Source: Duganella sp. SG902 (GTDB lineage: Bacteria; Pseudomonadota; Gammaproteobacteria; Burkholderiales; Burkholderiaceae_D). Taken from it: 64,000 nucleotides of DNA. The DNA lies in NCBI RefSeq assembly GCF_013376005.1, contig NZ_JABMJK010000003.1, forward strand, positions 186,001 through 250,000. Direction: 5' to 3'. The notes below the pieces were generated by a model. It had not been told where the DNA came from. It ran no database searches and saw nothing but the letters and a program-made list of their open reading frames with translations. Each line of letters opens with the position of its first letter. Positions within the stretch are counted from its first letter, which is position 1. Made by a program: the position numbers and the translations under genes. This document shows, in pieces, positions 7,968-16,510 of this stretch.

Positions 7968-8198
7968 TTACTTGGCTGCCGGTGCGGCGGCCACTGCTGG
8001 ATTGGCCGCGGCGGCCGGTGCGGCTTCCGCGGTTTTGGATTCTTTGACCTTGTGGACTTTCTTTTTAGCGGCTGGTTTCGCTTCGGTTTTCTCCACCGCG
8101 GGCTTGGTTTCAGGCGCGGCGGGAGTCGTCGCGGGCGTTTGAGCGAAAGCTGCGGTTGCGAACAGGCCGGCGATCAGAGAAGCGATTACTTTAGTCAT
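7968..8198 (-). CDS. Small secreted Ala/Lys-rich protein, paralogue of the downstream gene
   Basis: 76 aa from the ATG at 8198; a longer frame to 8234 would put 12 residues ahead of the signal peptide. The signal peptide is MTKVIASLIAGLFATAAFA. The mature chain is rich in Ala, Pro, Lys and Thr, with a central AAKKKVHKVKESK basic patch. It differs from its neighbour in having Glu and Val instead of the Ser repeats. GGAAAAC lies upstream of the start. The function is not recognised. The AT-rich gap between the two genes (7922-7967) stands out from the GC-rich surroundings and may hold a promoter for the downstream copy. Confidence 0.68.
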   Translation of the reverse strand: MTKVIASLIAGLFATAAFAQTPATTPAAPETKPAVEKTEAKPAAKKKVHKVKESKTAEAAPAAAANPAVAAAPAAK

Positions 8199-8304
8199 GA
8201 TGTTTTCCTTTTCGGGGTTTCGGCATCGGGACAATTCCCGTGTCGCATGAGCAAAAAACGCGGCCCGTTGCAGCTGAGTTGACGGGTATTACAAATGCTT
8301 ACAA

Positions 8305-9108
8305 TCAAGGTTTCACGTCGTCCTTGAGCGCCGCCAGCGCCATCTTCTCCACCAGGCCCGGCGCGATCAGTTTCAGCCAGCGTCCCAGCTTGCCCTTGGC
8401 CGACATCACCACCTCGCGCCGGCGCGCCTCCATGCCGTCCACGATCAGCGCCGCGCACTCCTCCACCGGCATGGCCTTGTCTTCCTTCAGGCCGCTGCTG
8501 CCCAGCGTCCCGCCGGCCGCGTTGAAGCCGCGATGGCGGATCCGGGTCGCCACCACGCCCGGATAGGCCGTGGTCACGCTCACGCCATGCGGCCGCAGCT
8601 CGACGCGCAGCGCCTCGAAGAAGCCGGCCATGGCGAACTTGGTGGCGCTGTACGCCGTCCGTCCCGGCACGCCCACCAGCCCCGCCAGCGAGGACACCGC
8701 CACGATGCCGCCGCGCGCCGACTTCAGATACGGCAGCGCCGCGTGCGTGCACCACACGCTGCCCCACAAATTAATCCGCATCAGCTCCTCGTACCACGCC
8801 AGGTCCGCCACCTCCTCGAACAGCGCGTGCGCCGAGCGGCCGGCGTTGTTCACCAGCGCGTCGACGCGCCCGAAGCGCCGCACGCAGGCCTCGATCAGGG
8901 CCACGCACTGCGCCTGCTGCGACACGTCGGTCGGCGCCACCAGCGTCCGCGCGCCGGACGCCGTGCACTGCGCCGCCACCTGCTCCAGCATGGCCGCGTT
9001 GCGCGCCGCCAGCACCAGCGCCACGCCGGCGCCATGCCGGCGCGCCAGCTGCCGCGCGATCTCCGCGCCGATGCCGTCCGATGCGCCGGTGATGATGATG
9101 GTTTTCAT
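8305..9108 (-). CDS. SDR family NAD(P)-dependent oxidoreductase
   Basis: 267 aa, classical short-chain dehydrogenase/reductase. The N-terminal cofactor motif is TGASDGIGAEIA, followed by the NNAG motif, the catalytic Ser in AVSSLAG and the YSATK catalytic Tyr/Lys pair. It is cytosolic with no signal peptide. AAAGGAGACCT precedes the ATG. It is divergent from the M28 peptidase gene with a 66-bp shared upstream region. The substrate is unknown; the C-terminal extension (KLGRWLKLIAPGLVEKMAL) is seen in several lipid- or ketone-reducing SDRs, but this is only suggestive. Confidence 0.88.
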   Translation of the reverse strand: MKTIIITGASDGIGAEIARQLARRHGAGVALVLAARNAAMLEQVAAQCTASGARTLVAPTDVSQQAQCVALIEACVRRFGRVDALVNNAGRSAHALFEEVADLAWYEELMRINLWGSVWCTHAALPYLKSARGGIVAVSSLAGLVGVPGRTAYSATKFAMAGFFEALRVELRPHGVSVTTAYPGVVATRIRHRGFNAAGGTLGSSGLKEDKAMPVEECAALIVDGMEARRREVVMSAKGKLGRWLKLIAPGLVEKMALAALKDDVKP

Positions 9109-9174
9109 AGGTCTCCTTTGTTGGGTCGATTTACAGTAAGATTACCGCCTTCCGCACCACACCATGGAGTCAAT

Positions 9175-10782
9175 ATGCGTCTTCCGCTGATCGCCCTCGC
9201 CGTCGGCCTCACCCTGCAAGCCCACGCCCAGCAACCGGTCGTGGCCGAGGCGCCGCTGCGCGCCCACCTGTCCCTGCTGGCCGACGATTTGTTCGAGGGC
9301 CGCGGCACCGGCCAGCGCGGCGGCGACCTGACGGTGCGCTACCTGGAGACGCAGGCCGCCGTGCTGGGCCTCAAGCCGCTGGCCGACGGCGGCTATCGCC
9401 AGCTGGTCAAGGCCGAGGGCAGCAAGCTGCTGCCGGGCAGCTTCGCGCGCTTCACCTCGGACAGCGGCAAGATCCTCACCCCGGCCACCGGCACCGAGAT
9501 CCTGATCGGCACCATGGGCGGCAAGGAGGACATCGCCATCGACGCGCCGCTGGTGTTCGTCGGCTACGGCGCGGTGGCGCCGGAGGAGAAGTGGGACGAC
9601 TACAAGGGCGTGGACGTGAAGGGCAAGATCCTGGTCATGATGGTCAACGATCCGCAGCCGACCGCCGAGGAGCCGAACCGCTTCGGCGGCAAGGCCTACA
9701 CCTACTATGGCCGCTGGATGTACAAGTACGAGGAGGCGCTGCGCCAGGGCGCGGCCGGGGCGCTGCTGATCCACACCACGCCGTCCGCCTCCTACGGCTG
9801 GAGCGTGCCGGCCACCAGCTTCTCGCACGAGCGCTTCCACCTGGCCGGCAGCGGCAATCCGCTGGAAGGCTGGCTGCAGGAGGACACCGCGCGCGCGCTG
9901 TTCGCCGCCGGCGGCTTCGACCTCGACACCCTGCGCGCGCAGGCCGAGCGGCGCGACTTCCGCCCGGTCGACCTCAAGCTCAGGATGCACGCCGAGCTGA
10001 AAAGCAAGATCCGCCAGATCGAGCAGTACAACGTGGTCGGCATCGTGCCCGGCACCGACCCCAGGCTGAAATCGGAGGCCGTGGTGTACTCGGCCCACTG
10101 GGACCACCTGGGCATCGACGAGAACAAGCAGGGCGACAATATCTGGAACGGCGCCATCGACAACGGCTCCGGCGTGGCCGCGCTGCTGGCCATGGCGCAG
10201 GCGGCCGTGCGGCACCCGGCCAAGCGCGCGCAGGTGTTCCTGTGGCCGGCCGGCGAGGAGACCGGCTTCCTCGGCAGCACCGCCTACATGCGCAATCCGG
10301 CCTGGCCGCTCGATAAGACCACGGCCGACCTCAACCTCGATTCGATGAACTTCGTCGGCAGGACGCGCGACATCGGCGTCGCCGGCGCCGAGCGCAGCAG
10401 CCTGTACGCGGCGGCCGAGGTGGTGGCGAAGAGGATGGGCCTGAGGCTGGCGCCGGCCATCCCCGACCTGTCCGGCGCCTACTTCCGCGCCGACCACTTC
10501 AGCTTCGCCAAGGCCGGCGTGCCGGCGTTCAACGTCGGCTCGGCGGTGTTCTCGGGCGACGGCTACTTCGACTTCGTCCAGGACCAGGAAAAGTCGCGCG
10601 CGCGCCTGGTGGCATTTAAACAAGATTACCACCAGCCGTCCGACCAGTACCACGCCGACTGGGACCTGTCGGGCATGGTGCAGCAGGCGCAATTCACGCT
10701 CAACCTCGGCTACGAGGTGGCCAACGCGCCGAAAATGCAAAGCTGGAAGGCCGGCGATCCGTTCGGCAAGGTCAAACGTTAA
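9175..10782 (+). CDS. Secreted M28 family metallopeptidase with PA domain
   Basis: 535 aa. Signal peptide MRLPLIALAVGLTLQAHA (1-18). A protease-associated insert covers roughly residues 120-240. The M28 zinc-aminopeptidase core follows: SAHWDHLG (first His/Asp ligand region), GAIDNGSG (bridging Asp), GEETGFLGS (catalytic Glu and ligand) and a C-terminal YHQPSDQYHAD segment with the last His. It is likely a periplasmic or extracellular aminopeptidase. The start at 9175 follows GGAG and begins the signal peptide; the open frame continues 214 codons upstream but is shadow of the divergent SDR. Confidence 0.9.
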   Translation: MRLPLIALAVGLTLQAHAQQPVVAEAPLRAHLSLLADDLFEGRGTGQRGGDLTVRYLETQAAVLGLKPLADGGYRQLVKAEGSKLLPGSFARFTSDSGKILTPATGTEILIGTMGGKEDIAIDAPLVFVGYGAVAPEEKWDDYKGVDVKGKILVMMVNDPQPTAEEPNRFGGKAYTYYGRWMYKYEEALRQGAAGALLIHTTPSASYGWSVPATSFSHERFHLAGSGNPLEGWLQEDTARALFAAGGFDLDTLRAQAERRDFRPVDLKLRMHAELKSKIRQIEQYNVVGIVPGTDPRLKSEAVVYSAHWDHLGIDENKQGDNIWNGAIDNGSGVAALLAMAQAAVRHPAKRAQVFLWPAGEETGFLGSTAYMRNPAWPLDKTTADLNLDSMNFVGRTRDIGVAGAERSSLYAAAEVVAKRMGLRLAPAIPDLSGAYFRADHFSFAKAGVPAFNVGSAVFSGDGYFDFVQDQEKSRARLVAFKQDYHQPSDQYHADWDLSGMVQQAQFTLNLGYEVANAPKMQSWKAGDPFGKVKR

Positions 10783-10815
10783 AAAAGTACCACACGGAAA
10801 CTGAGCGGGTCCGCC

Positions 10816-10821
10816 TATAAT
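10816..10821 (+). promoter_or_regulatory. Candidate -10 box of the MshQ-like gene
   Basis: A perfect TATAAT in a GC-rich intergenic stretch, 26 bp before the ATG. I see no convincing -35 element 16-18 bp upstream, so confidence is limited. Confidence 0.35.
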
Positions 10822-10846
10822 TCAGGCAGACATGTTCAGGTGAACC

Positions 10847-13800
10847 ATGAAACTCAAATCCGTGTGGCTTATCGTTTTGCTCATGTTGACCGGCGCCGCG
10901 GCGGCGGCCAACGTCAACTTCAACGGCGGCGCCGTCGGCGGCTGCACGCTCAGCGGCAACACCTATAGCTGCGCCAGCATCCCGCTCGGCGCCACCGACT
11001 TCGCGGTGATCGCCAGCGGCTACACGGTGGTGGTCAGCGGCAACTTCACGCCCAGCTACCACCAGGGCCTGACCATGAGCGGCACGGCCGCGCTGCAAAG
11101 CGGCGGCAGCATCAACCTGTCCAACATCAACCCCAGCAACGTCAGCACCGGCGGCGCCACCCTGAGCGCCGGCGGCAGCTTCGTGCTCGGCTCCAGCACC
11201 ACCATCAACGGTTCGGTCAACGCCGCCAGCATCGACACCGGTTCCGGCAACACCATCACCGGCTCGGTCAGCGTCAGCGGCCTGGCCGACCTGGGCTCGG
11301 CCATCAAGATCAACGGCGACCTCAGCGCCGGCTCGGTCAGGACCGGCTCGCCCGGCACCATCGGCGGCTCGATCACCTCGGCCACCACGGTGGCGATCGG
11401 CTCCGGCCTGACCGTCGGCGGCGGCATCAGCGGCACCACCATCACCACCACCTCGCCGGTCACGCTCAACGGCGCGATCAACGCCAGCGTGGCCTTCACG
11501 CTGGCGTCGGGCAGCTCGGTCACCGGCAACATCAGCTCGCCCAAGGTCACGCTGAACGCGTCCAACTCCACCGTCAAGGGCGACATCACCACCACCGGCA
11601 CGCTGGAGATCGGCAGCGGCAACACCGTCAACGGCATCGTCAAGGCCGCCACCCTGAACATGAACGCCTCGGGCGCGGTCATCAACGGCGCCGTCACCGT
11701 CAGCGGCGACGTCGACATGGAATCGGGCAGCACCATCAACGGCGACCTCAAGGCGCGCAACGTCACCACCCATTCCGGCAGCGCGGTCATCAACGGCAAC
11801 GCGGCGGTGAACGCGATTTACATCGACTGGAACAACAGCGTGACCGGCACCATCACCTGCACCGGCGCCCTCAACGGCACGGAGCCGTGCAGCTGCGTCA
11901 GCAAGCCGCAGTACTACGCGTACACGCCGCGCTGCGGCGCCGCCAGCGGCGGCGCGCCGCACCACTTCCAGATCAACCACAACGGCGTCGGCCTGACCTG
12001 CCAGCCGCAGACCGTCACCGTCACCGCCTGCGCCAACGCCAACTGCACCGCGCCCCACTACACCAGCGACGTCGACGTCACCCTGCAGCCGGGCGGCAAG
12101 ACCTTCAAGGTCAGCGGCGGCGTCAACAGCGCGGCCACGGTGGAGGCCAGTGTGCCCAACCCCTACACGCTGTCGGCCAGCGCCACCGGCGTCAACGGCG
12201 CCACCACCTGTGTCAACAGCGGCGCTGGCCCGGCGTGCGAGATGGTGTTCAAGAAAGAGGGGCTGGTCGTCACCGCCAGCTACCACGTTGCGATGACGTC
12301 CGGCGCCCAGGTCACCATCGAGGCCAAAAAAGCGCAGGATGGTTATCCCAGCTGCGTGCCGCTGGTGCAGGACAAGACGCTCAACGTCAACATGGCGTGC
12401 GCCTACAGCGACCCGGTCAACGCCGTCGCGACGCCGGTGAAGATGGGCGCGGCCTCCGCCACCTGCGGCAATGGCAGCGCCGGCAACGCGGTCAGCGTGC
12501 CGTTCAGCTTCAACAGCGCCGGGGTCGCCAGCGTGCCGCTGGAGTATGCCGAGGTGGGCAAGGTGGGGCTGGACGCCAGCCTGAGCACCGCGGGCTTTTT
12601 AGCCACCGGCAACGGCGCGTTCATCGCGGCGCCGGCCAGGCTGCTGATCACCGCCACCAACGCGGCCGGCGTCAGCATTCCCAACGAAGTCGCCACGGCG
12701 CCCGCCACCAGGTTCGCCAAGGCCAGCGAGCCATTCTCGCTGAGCATTTCCGCCGTCAACAGCCAGAACGTGGTCAGCAGGAACTTCGGCAAGGAAAGCA
12801 ATCCGACCAAGGTGAAGATCGGCTGGACGATGAATAATCCGGCCGACGCCGGCGCCAATGGCCAGCTGACGGTGGGCGCCTTCGCCCCGTTCGACGTCGC
12901 TGGCAAAAGCAGCGCCGCCGCCTCGTTCAGCGACGTCGGCTATCTCACCCTGAAGGCCGAGCTGGTCGACACTTATTACATGGGCACCCAGCTTGCCATA
13001 TTCCAGACCAAGGGCCAGCAATACGTGAGCCGCTTCGTCCCGGACCACTTCGACACGGTGTTGTTGACCAATGACGAGATCAACGCCATCGCCCCCAACA
13101 TCGTACTCGGCCGCACCATGAGCTGCGCGCAGGCCAGCGTCAAGCCCTGCGCCGCCGGCGCCGGCGACAGCTTCATCAACTCGCGGCAACCGTTTTTCGT
13201 CAAGGTGCTCGCCTATAACGGCGCCAACGCGCCCACGCTCAATTACGCCGGCTCGCTGGCCAGGAAAATCGAGCTGCGCGCCATGGCCGTCAAGGGCGGC
13301 GCACCGGCCAAGGCGGCCGCGGGCACCCTTGGCTGGGGCGGCGAGACCAACGGCGCCACGCCGACACGCTACAGCTTCACCAAAGGCGTCGGCGCGCTGG
13401 CGAACCCCGGTCCCATCGGCCCCAACCTGCCGGCCTTCAGTTTCAGCTCCGCCTACCCGGCCGCCGACATCGCGCCGGCCACCATTTATCTGCGCGCGAT
13501 AGACGCGGACAACGTCAGCTCCCGGCGCGCGCCGGACAGCGACCCGGCGGACGCGCCCAGCTCGGTGGAGGCGCCCCTGACCGTGGTGAGCGGCCGCCTG
13601 CTGGTCGCCAACAGCAACGGTTCGCCCGACAGGCCGCTGCCGGTGCAGGTCTACGCGCAGTACTACATGCCGGGCGGCTATGTGTTCAACGCCCAGGAGC
13701 AGGGCGCGGGCAATGGCGCACTCGGGACGATATTCAACTACAGCAACTGCCAGAAAAAACTGGACGACCGCGGCAACTGCCGCCCGCTCACCCTCGTCAA

Positions 13801-14035
13801 TCCTTCCGCCCCGCTGGTTTTGAAGAACGGCAGGGGCACCTTCCGCATCGCGCCGCCCAGTTCGCCCTCGCCGTTCACCGGCATCGGCTCGGCCGACGTC
13901 AAGCTGTCCATCACGCCGCCGCTCCCCGCCGCGCCGACCAACCATATCGACTACCTGCCCAGCACCACCGGCCGCGAAACCTTCGGCGTCTACCGCTCCG
14001 GCCCGGTGGTCTACCGGCGCGAGGTGTATAACTGA
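10847..14035 (+). CDS. MshQ-like DUF6701 surface protein with bactofilin-like repeats
   Basis: 1062 aa. Signal peptide (residues 1-20, ending GAAAAA). Residues about 60-330 are a regular repeat of short beta-strand units (pattern GS-x-T-I-N-G-S-V), as in polymer-forming or beta-helix cytoskeletal proteins. A Cys-containing section beginning SCVSKPQYYAYTPRCGAA leads into an immunoglobulin-like part (FQINHNGVGLTCQP, VTACANANC). The C-terminal half has the DUF6701/MshQ layout (SRFVPDHFDTVLLTNDEI, then CAQASVKPCAAGAGDSF). MshQ is a minor component of mannose-sensitive pilus loci, but no other msh or type IV pilus gene lies here, so a pilus role is not supported by context. Secreted or outer-surface location is likely. 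Confidence 0.8.
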   Translation: MKLKSVWLIVLLMLTGAAAAANVNFNGGAVGGCTLSGNTYSCASIPLGATDFAVIASGYTVVVSGNFTPSYHQGLTMSGTAALQSGGSINLSNINPSNVSTGGATLSAGGSFVLGSSTTINGSVNAASIDTGSGNTITGSVSVSGLADLGSAIKINGDLSAGSVRTGSPGTIGGSITSATTVAIGSGLTVGGGISGTTITTTSPVTLNGAINASVAFTLASGSSVTGNISSPKVTLNASNSTVKGDITTTGTLEIGSGNTVNGIVKAATLNMNASGAVINGAVTVSGDVDMESGSTINGDLKARNVTTHSGSAVINGNAAVNAIYIDWNNSVTGTITCTGALNGTEPCSCVSKPQYYAYTPRCGAASGGAPHHFQINHNGVGLTCQPQTVTVTACANANCTAPHYTSDVDVTLQPGGKTFKVSGGVNSAATVEASVPNPYTLSASATGVNGATTCVNSGAGPACEMVFKKEGLVVTASYHVAMTSGAQVTIEAKKAQDGYPSCVPLVQDKTLNVNMACAYSDPVNAVATPVKMGAASATCGNGSAGNAVSVPFSFNSAGVASVPLEYAEVGKVGLDASLSTAGFLATGNGAFIAAPARLLITATNAAGVSIPNEVATAPATRFAKASEPFSLSISAVNSQNVVSRNFGKESNPTKVKIGWTMNNPADAGANGQLTVGAFAPFDVAGKSSAAASFSDVGYLTLKAELVDTYYMGTQLAIFQTKGQQYVSRFVPDHFDTVLLTNDEINAIAPNIVLGRTMSCAQASVKPCAAGAGDSFINSRQPFFVKVLAYNGANAPTLNYAGSLARKIELRAMAVKGGAPAKAAAGTLGWGGETNGATPTRYSFTKGVGALANPGPIGPNLPAFSFSSAYPAADIAPATIYLRAIDADNVSSRRAPDSDPADAPSSVEAPLTVVSGRLLVANSNGSPDRPLPVQVYAQYYMPGGYVFNAQEQGAGNGALGTIFNYSNCQKKLDDRGNCRPLTLVNPSAPLVLKNGRGTFRIAPPSSPSPFTGIGSADVKLSITPPLPAAPTNHIDYLPSTTGRETFGVYRSGPVVYRREVYN

Positions 14036-14103
14036 GCGGCGCTGCAAGGGCGCGCGAAACGGGGTACGATGGCCGCTTTCTCAACCATCGACCAAGGATA
14101 CCC

Positions 14104-14799
14104 ATGGAAACCAACGCACAGTGGATCGATATTGAAACCAGCGACGGCAAGTTCGGCGCCTACCTGTCGCTGCCGCGCGGCGGCAAGGGCCCCGGCATCG
14201 TGCTGCTGCAGGAAATCTTCGGCGTCAACCAGCATATCCGCAACGTGGCCGACCAGTACGCGGCCGACGGCTACGTGGTGCTGGCGCCGGACGTGTTCTG
14301 GCGCCAGGGCGCCCGCATCGAACTGGGCTACGACGACGAGTCATGGAAACGCGCCTACGCGCTGATGCAGGCCACCGATTTCGACCAGGCCCAGCGGGAC
14401 GTCGCCGCCACCGTCAAGGTGCTGCGCGAACGGGTCGGCGACGCCAGGGTGGCGTCGCTCGGCTTCTGCTTCGGCGGCCGCCTGTCGTATCACACCGCCG
14501 CCAACGGCCTGGTGGACGCGGCCGTGGCCTATTACGGCGGCGGCATCCAGAACGCGCTGGACCGTGCCCCGGACATCAAGGTGCCGGTGCTGATGCATTT
14601 CGGCGCCGAGGACAGCCACATCCCGCTGGACGCCGTGAAGAACATCGCCGAACGCTTCGCTGACAATGAGCGTGTGGAAATCCACGTCTACAGCGGCGCC
14701 GAGCACGGCTTCAACTGCAACCACCGCGCCTCGTACCACCAGCGCGCGGCCGCCGAGGCGCATGGCAACTCGCTGGTGTTCCTGAGCGAAAACCTCTGA
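14104..14799 (+). CDS. Dienelactone hydrolase family protein
   Basis: 231 aa, full length for the family. Cytosolic alpha/beta hydrolase with the diagnostic Cys nucleophile in SLGFCFGGRL. Also visible are the LLQEIFGVNQHIR segment after strand 1, the acid region FGAEDSHIP and the catalytic His in AEHGFNC. The family hydrolyses dienelactones in chlorocatechol breakdown, but most chromosomal copies outside such clusters are general esterases, and no aromatic-degradation genes are adjacent. AAGGA precedes the ATG. Confidence 0.9.
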   Translation: METNAQWIDIETSDGKFGAYLSLPRGGKGPGIVLLQEIFGVNQHIRNVADQYAADGYVVLAPDVFWRQGARIELGYDDESWKRAYALMQATDFDQAQRDVAATVKVLRERVGDARVASLGFCFGGRLSYHTAANGLVDAAVAYYGGGIQNALDRAPDIKVPVLMHFGAEDSHIPLDAVKNIAERFADNERVEIHVYSGAEHGFNCNHRASYHQRAAAEAHGNSLVFLSENL

Positions 14800-14824
14800 A
14801 CCCGCAACGGCGCGGCCGGCGCCC

Positions 14825-15289
14825 CTATTTCCCCGCCGCCTTCAGGCGCCGCAGCTGCAGCGCGACGCCGATCAGGAACAGCAGGAACAGCACGCCGGTG
14901 ATGGCTTTCAACTCGGGCGCCTCGGCGTTGGGCAGGAGCGGCGCCCCGAGCGGCAGACGGGTGGTGGTCTCGGTCACGGCCGGGATCATGTGGAACAGAA
15001 ACGTCAGCGTATAGCTGACGATGGCCACCTTGGGCGACTTGATGCGCCACGCCAGCGCCAGCACCACCAGGGTGAGCACGCCCAGCGCGTGCGGCTTGCC
15101 GAAACCGCCATGCTGGTAGATGCCGAAGCCGGTCAGGCAGGTCAGCACCGTGGTCCAGATGTAGACCTTGCCCAGCGCGCTGGCCGGATCGATATGCCGG
15201 TGCCGCACGAAGGCGAGCAGGGCGGCCGCCACCGCGACCAGGCTAATCAGCGTGTGGATCACGCCCAGGTAAGTCAGACCGTAGATCAT
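14825..15289 (-). CDS. Conserved membrane protein of unknown function
   Basis: 154 aa with four predicted membrane helices: LGVIHTLISLVAVAAALLAF, VYIWTTVLTCLTGFGIY, ALGVLTLVVLALAW with VSYTLTFLFHMIPAV, and a C-terminal ITGVLFLLFLIGVALQL. A conserved-looking HGGFGKPHALG loop joins helices 2 and 3; its His residues could bind haem or metal, but this is speculation. It is divergent from the thioesterase gene. I cannot assign a function. Confidence 0.75.
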   Translation of the reverse strand: MIYGLTYLGVIHTLISLVAVAAALLAFVRHRHIDPASALGKVYIWTTVLTCLTGFGIYQHGGFGKPHALGVLTLVVLALAWRIKSPKVAIVSYTLTFLFHMIPAVTETTTRLPLGAPLLPNAEAPELKAITGVLFLLFLIGVALQLRRLKAAGK

Positions 15290-15407
15290 CGCGCATCCTT
15301 TCAGGGTTGATGCGCCGATCGTACACAGGATCGCCGTCGCGGTCGTACCACTAAAGGGCTATTGCGGCCTGCGTTAAAATGGCGGGATCATTGTTGAGGA
15401 TGGCATC

Positions 15408-15851
15408 ATGGCGCGCTTGAAACTGGACTTCCCGGACGAGTTGTTCATATTTTCCACCCAGCTCACGGTGCGCGTGACCGACATCAACGGCGCCAACCAC
15501 CTCGGCAACGACTCGATGATTTCCATGATCTCGGAGGCGCGGGCGCGCTTCCTGTACGACTACGGCGTGCAGGAGACCGGGCGGGACGGGGTCGGCATCA
15601 TCGTCACCGACCTGGCCACCACCTACCGCGCCGAGGCCCATGCGCGCGACCAGCTGGTGTTCGAGGTGGGCGTGATGGACTTCAACCGGTACGGCGGCGA
15701 CATCATCTTCCGCATCAGCCGCCCGCGCGACGGCAAGCTGGTGGCCATGGCCAAGTACGGCTTCGTGTTCTTCAACTACCACACCAGCCAGGTCACCCCG
15801 ATGCCGCCGGAGTTCCTGGCCAAGTTCCCGCGGGTGAACTTCCTCGATTAA
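15408..15851 (+). CDS. Hot-dog fold thioesterase family protein
   Basis: 147 aa, cytosolic, matching the 4-hydroxybenzoyl-CoA thioesterase/YbgC-like hot-dog family in length. Visible signatures are VRVTDINGANHLGNDSM (the position of the catalytic Asp/His loop), the long helix ISMISEARARFLYDYG, and strand motifs RAEAHARDQLVFEV and AKYGFVFFNYHT. It probably acts on acyl-CoA; the substrate is unknown. GAGGATGGCATC precedes the ATG. Its stop overlaps the stop of the convergent DUF3016 gene. Confidence 0.8.
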   Translation: MARLKLDFPDELFIFSTQLTVRVTDINGANHLGNDSMISMISEARARFLYDYGVQETGRDGVGIIVTDLATTYRAEAHARDQLVFEVGVMDFNRYGGDIIFRISRPRDGKLVAMAKYGFVFFNYHTSQVTPMPPEFLAKFPRVNFLD

Positions 15852-16342
15852 CGCCGGGCCACCTTGGGCGCGATGGTCTTGTTGAACCAGTCGTCCAGCA
15901 TCTGCTTTTCGTAGCGCAGCGGATCGCTGTCGAAATAGCCGCCCACGCGGCCCTGGTAATTCATGTTCGACAGCTGCTCGTCGCCGCCGCGCAGCACCTG
16001 GCCATCGCGCTCCAGCGTGTACCTCAGGTGCATATGCGGCCAGTCGGCGCCGCCGTTCATGATGCGGATCTCCTCGCCGCCGCTGCGGCGCGGATACAGG
16101 CGGCCGGCCAGGTCGATGTCCAGCACCTCGATCTTCAGCTGCTGCCCGGCGGGCAGCTTCTTGTCGAGCGTCTTGAAATACGCGGTGAATTCCTTCAGCG
16201 TGCGCTCGCGCTCGATGGCGCCGCGCGGCACGTCGGTGTAGTCGTCCGGCTTGACGTAGGTGACCGACACTTGCGCCATGGCGGCGCTGGAGGCCAGCAA
16301 CGCCGCCACGGCGGCCAGCACGGTTTGCTTGAATCGGCGCAT
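15848..16342 (-). CDS. Exported DUF3016 domain-containing protein
   Basis: 164 aa from the ATG at 16342, where a signal peptide begins (MRRFKQTVLAAVAALLASSAAMA); the longer frame to 16441 is not needed. The mature protein starts with VSVTYVKPDDYTD, the characteristic opening of DUF3016, and contains a Trp/His-rich GGADWPHMHLRYTL segment. Periplasmic; function unknown for the family. The stop codon overlaps by 3 bp the stop of the thioesterase gene on the other strand. Confidence 0.82.
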   Translation of the reverse strand: MRRFKQTVLAAVAALLASSAAMAQVSVTYVKPDDYTDVPRGAIERERTLKEFTAYFKTLDKKLPAGQQLKIEVLDIDLAGRLYPRRSGGEEIRIMNGGADWPHMHLRYTLERDGQVLRGGDEQLSNMNYQGRVGGYFDSDPLRYEKQMLDDWFNKTIAPKVARR

Positions 16343-16510
16343 GATGTGTTCCCCCTCGCATGGATACGGACAATATAGCCCTTTTCGCCGCGCGCCGCCC
16401 GCGCTGAATAAGTTTGTTACCAATCGGCGCAGTTCGTACATGTCACAGCCCTGTCATACCAGATCGATAAGATTGCGCCCGGCCATAAACTACAACAGGG
16501 TAACCACACC

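Noticed and set aside
8533..9174. Upstream extension of the M28 peptidase frame
   Set aside because: It overlaps the divergent SDR; the ATG at 9175 has an SD and starts a signal peptide.
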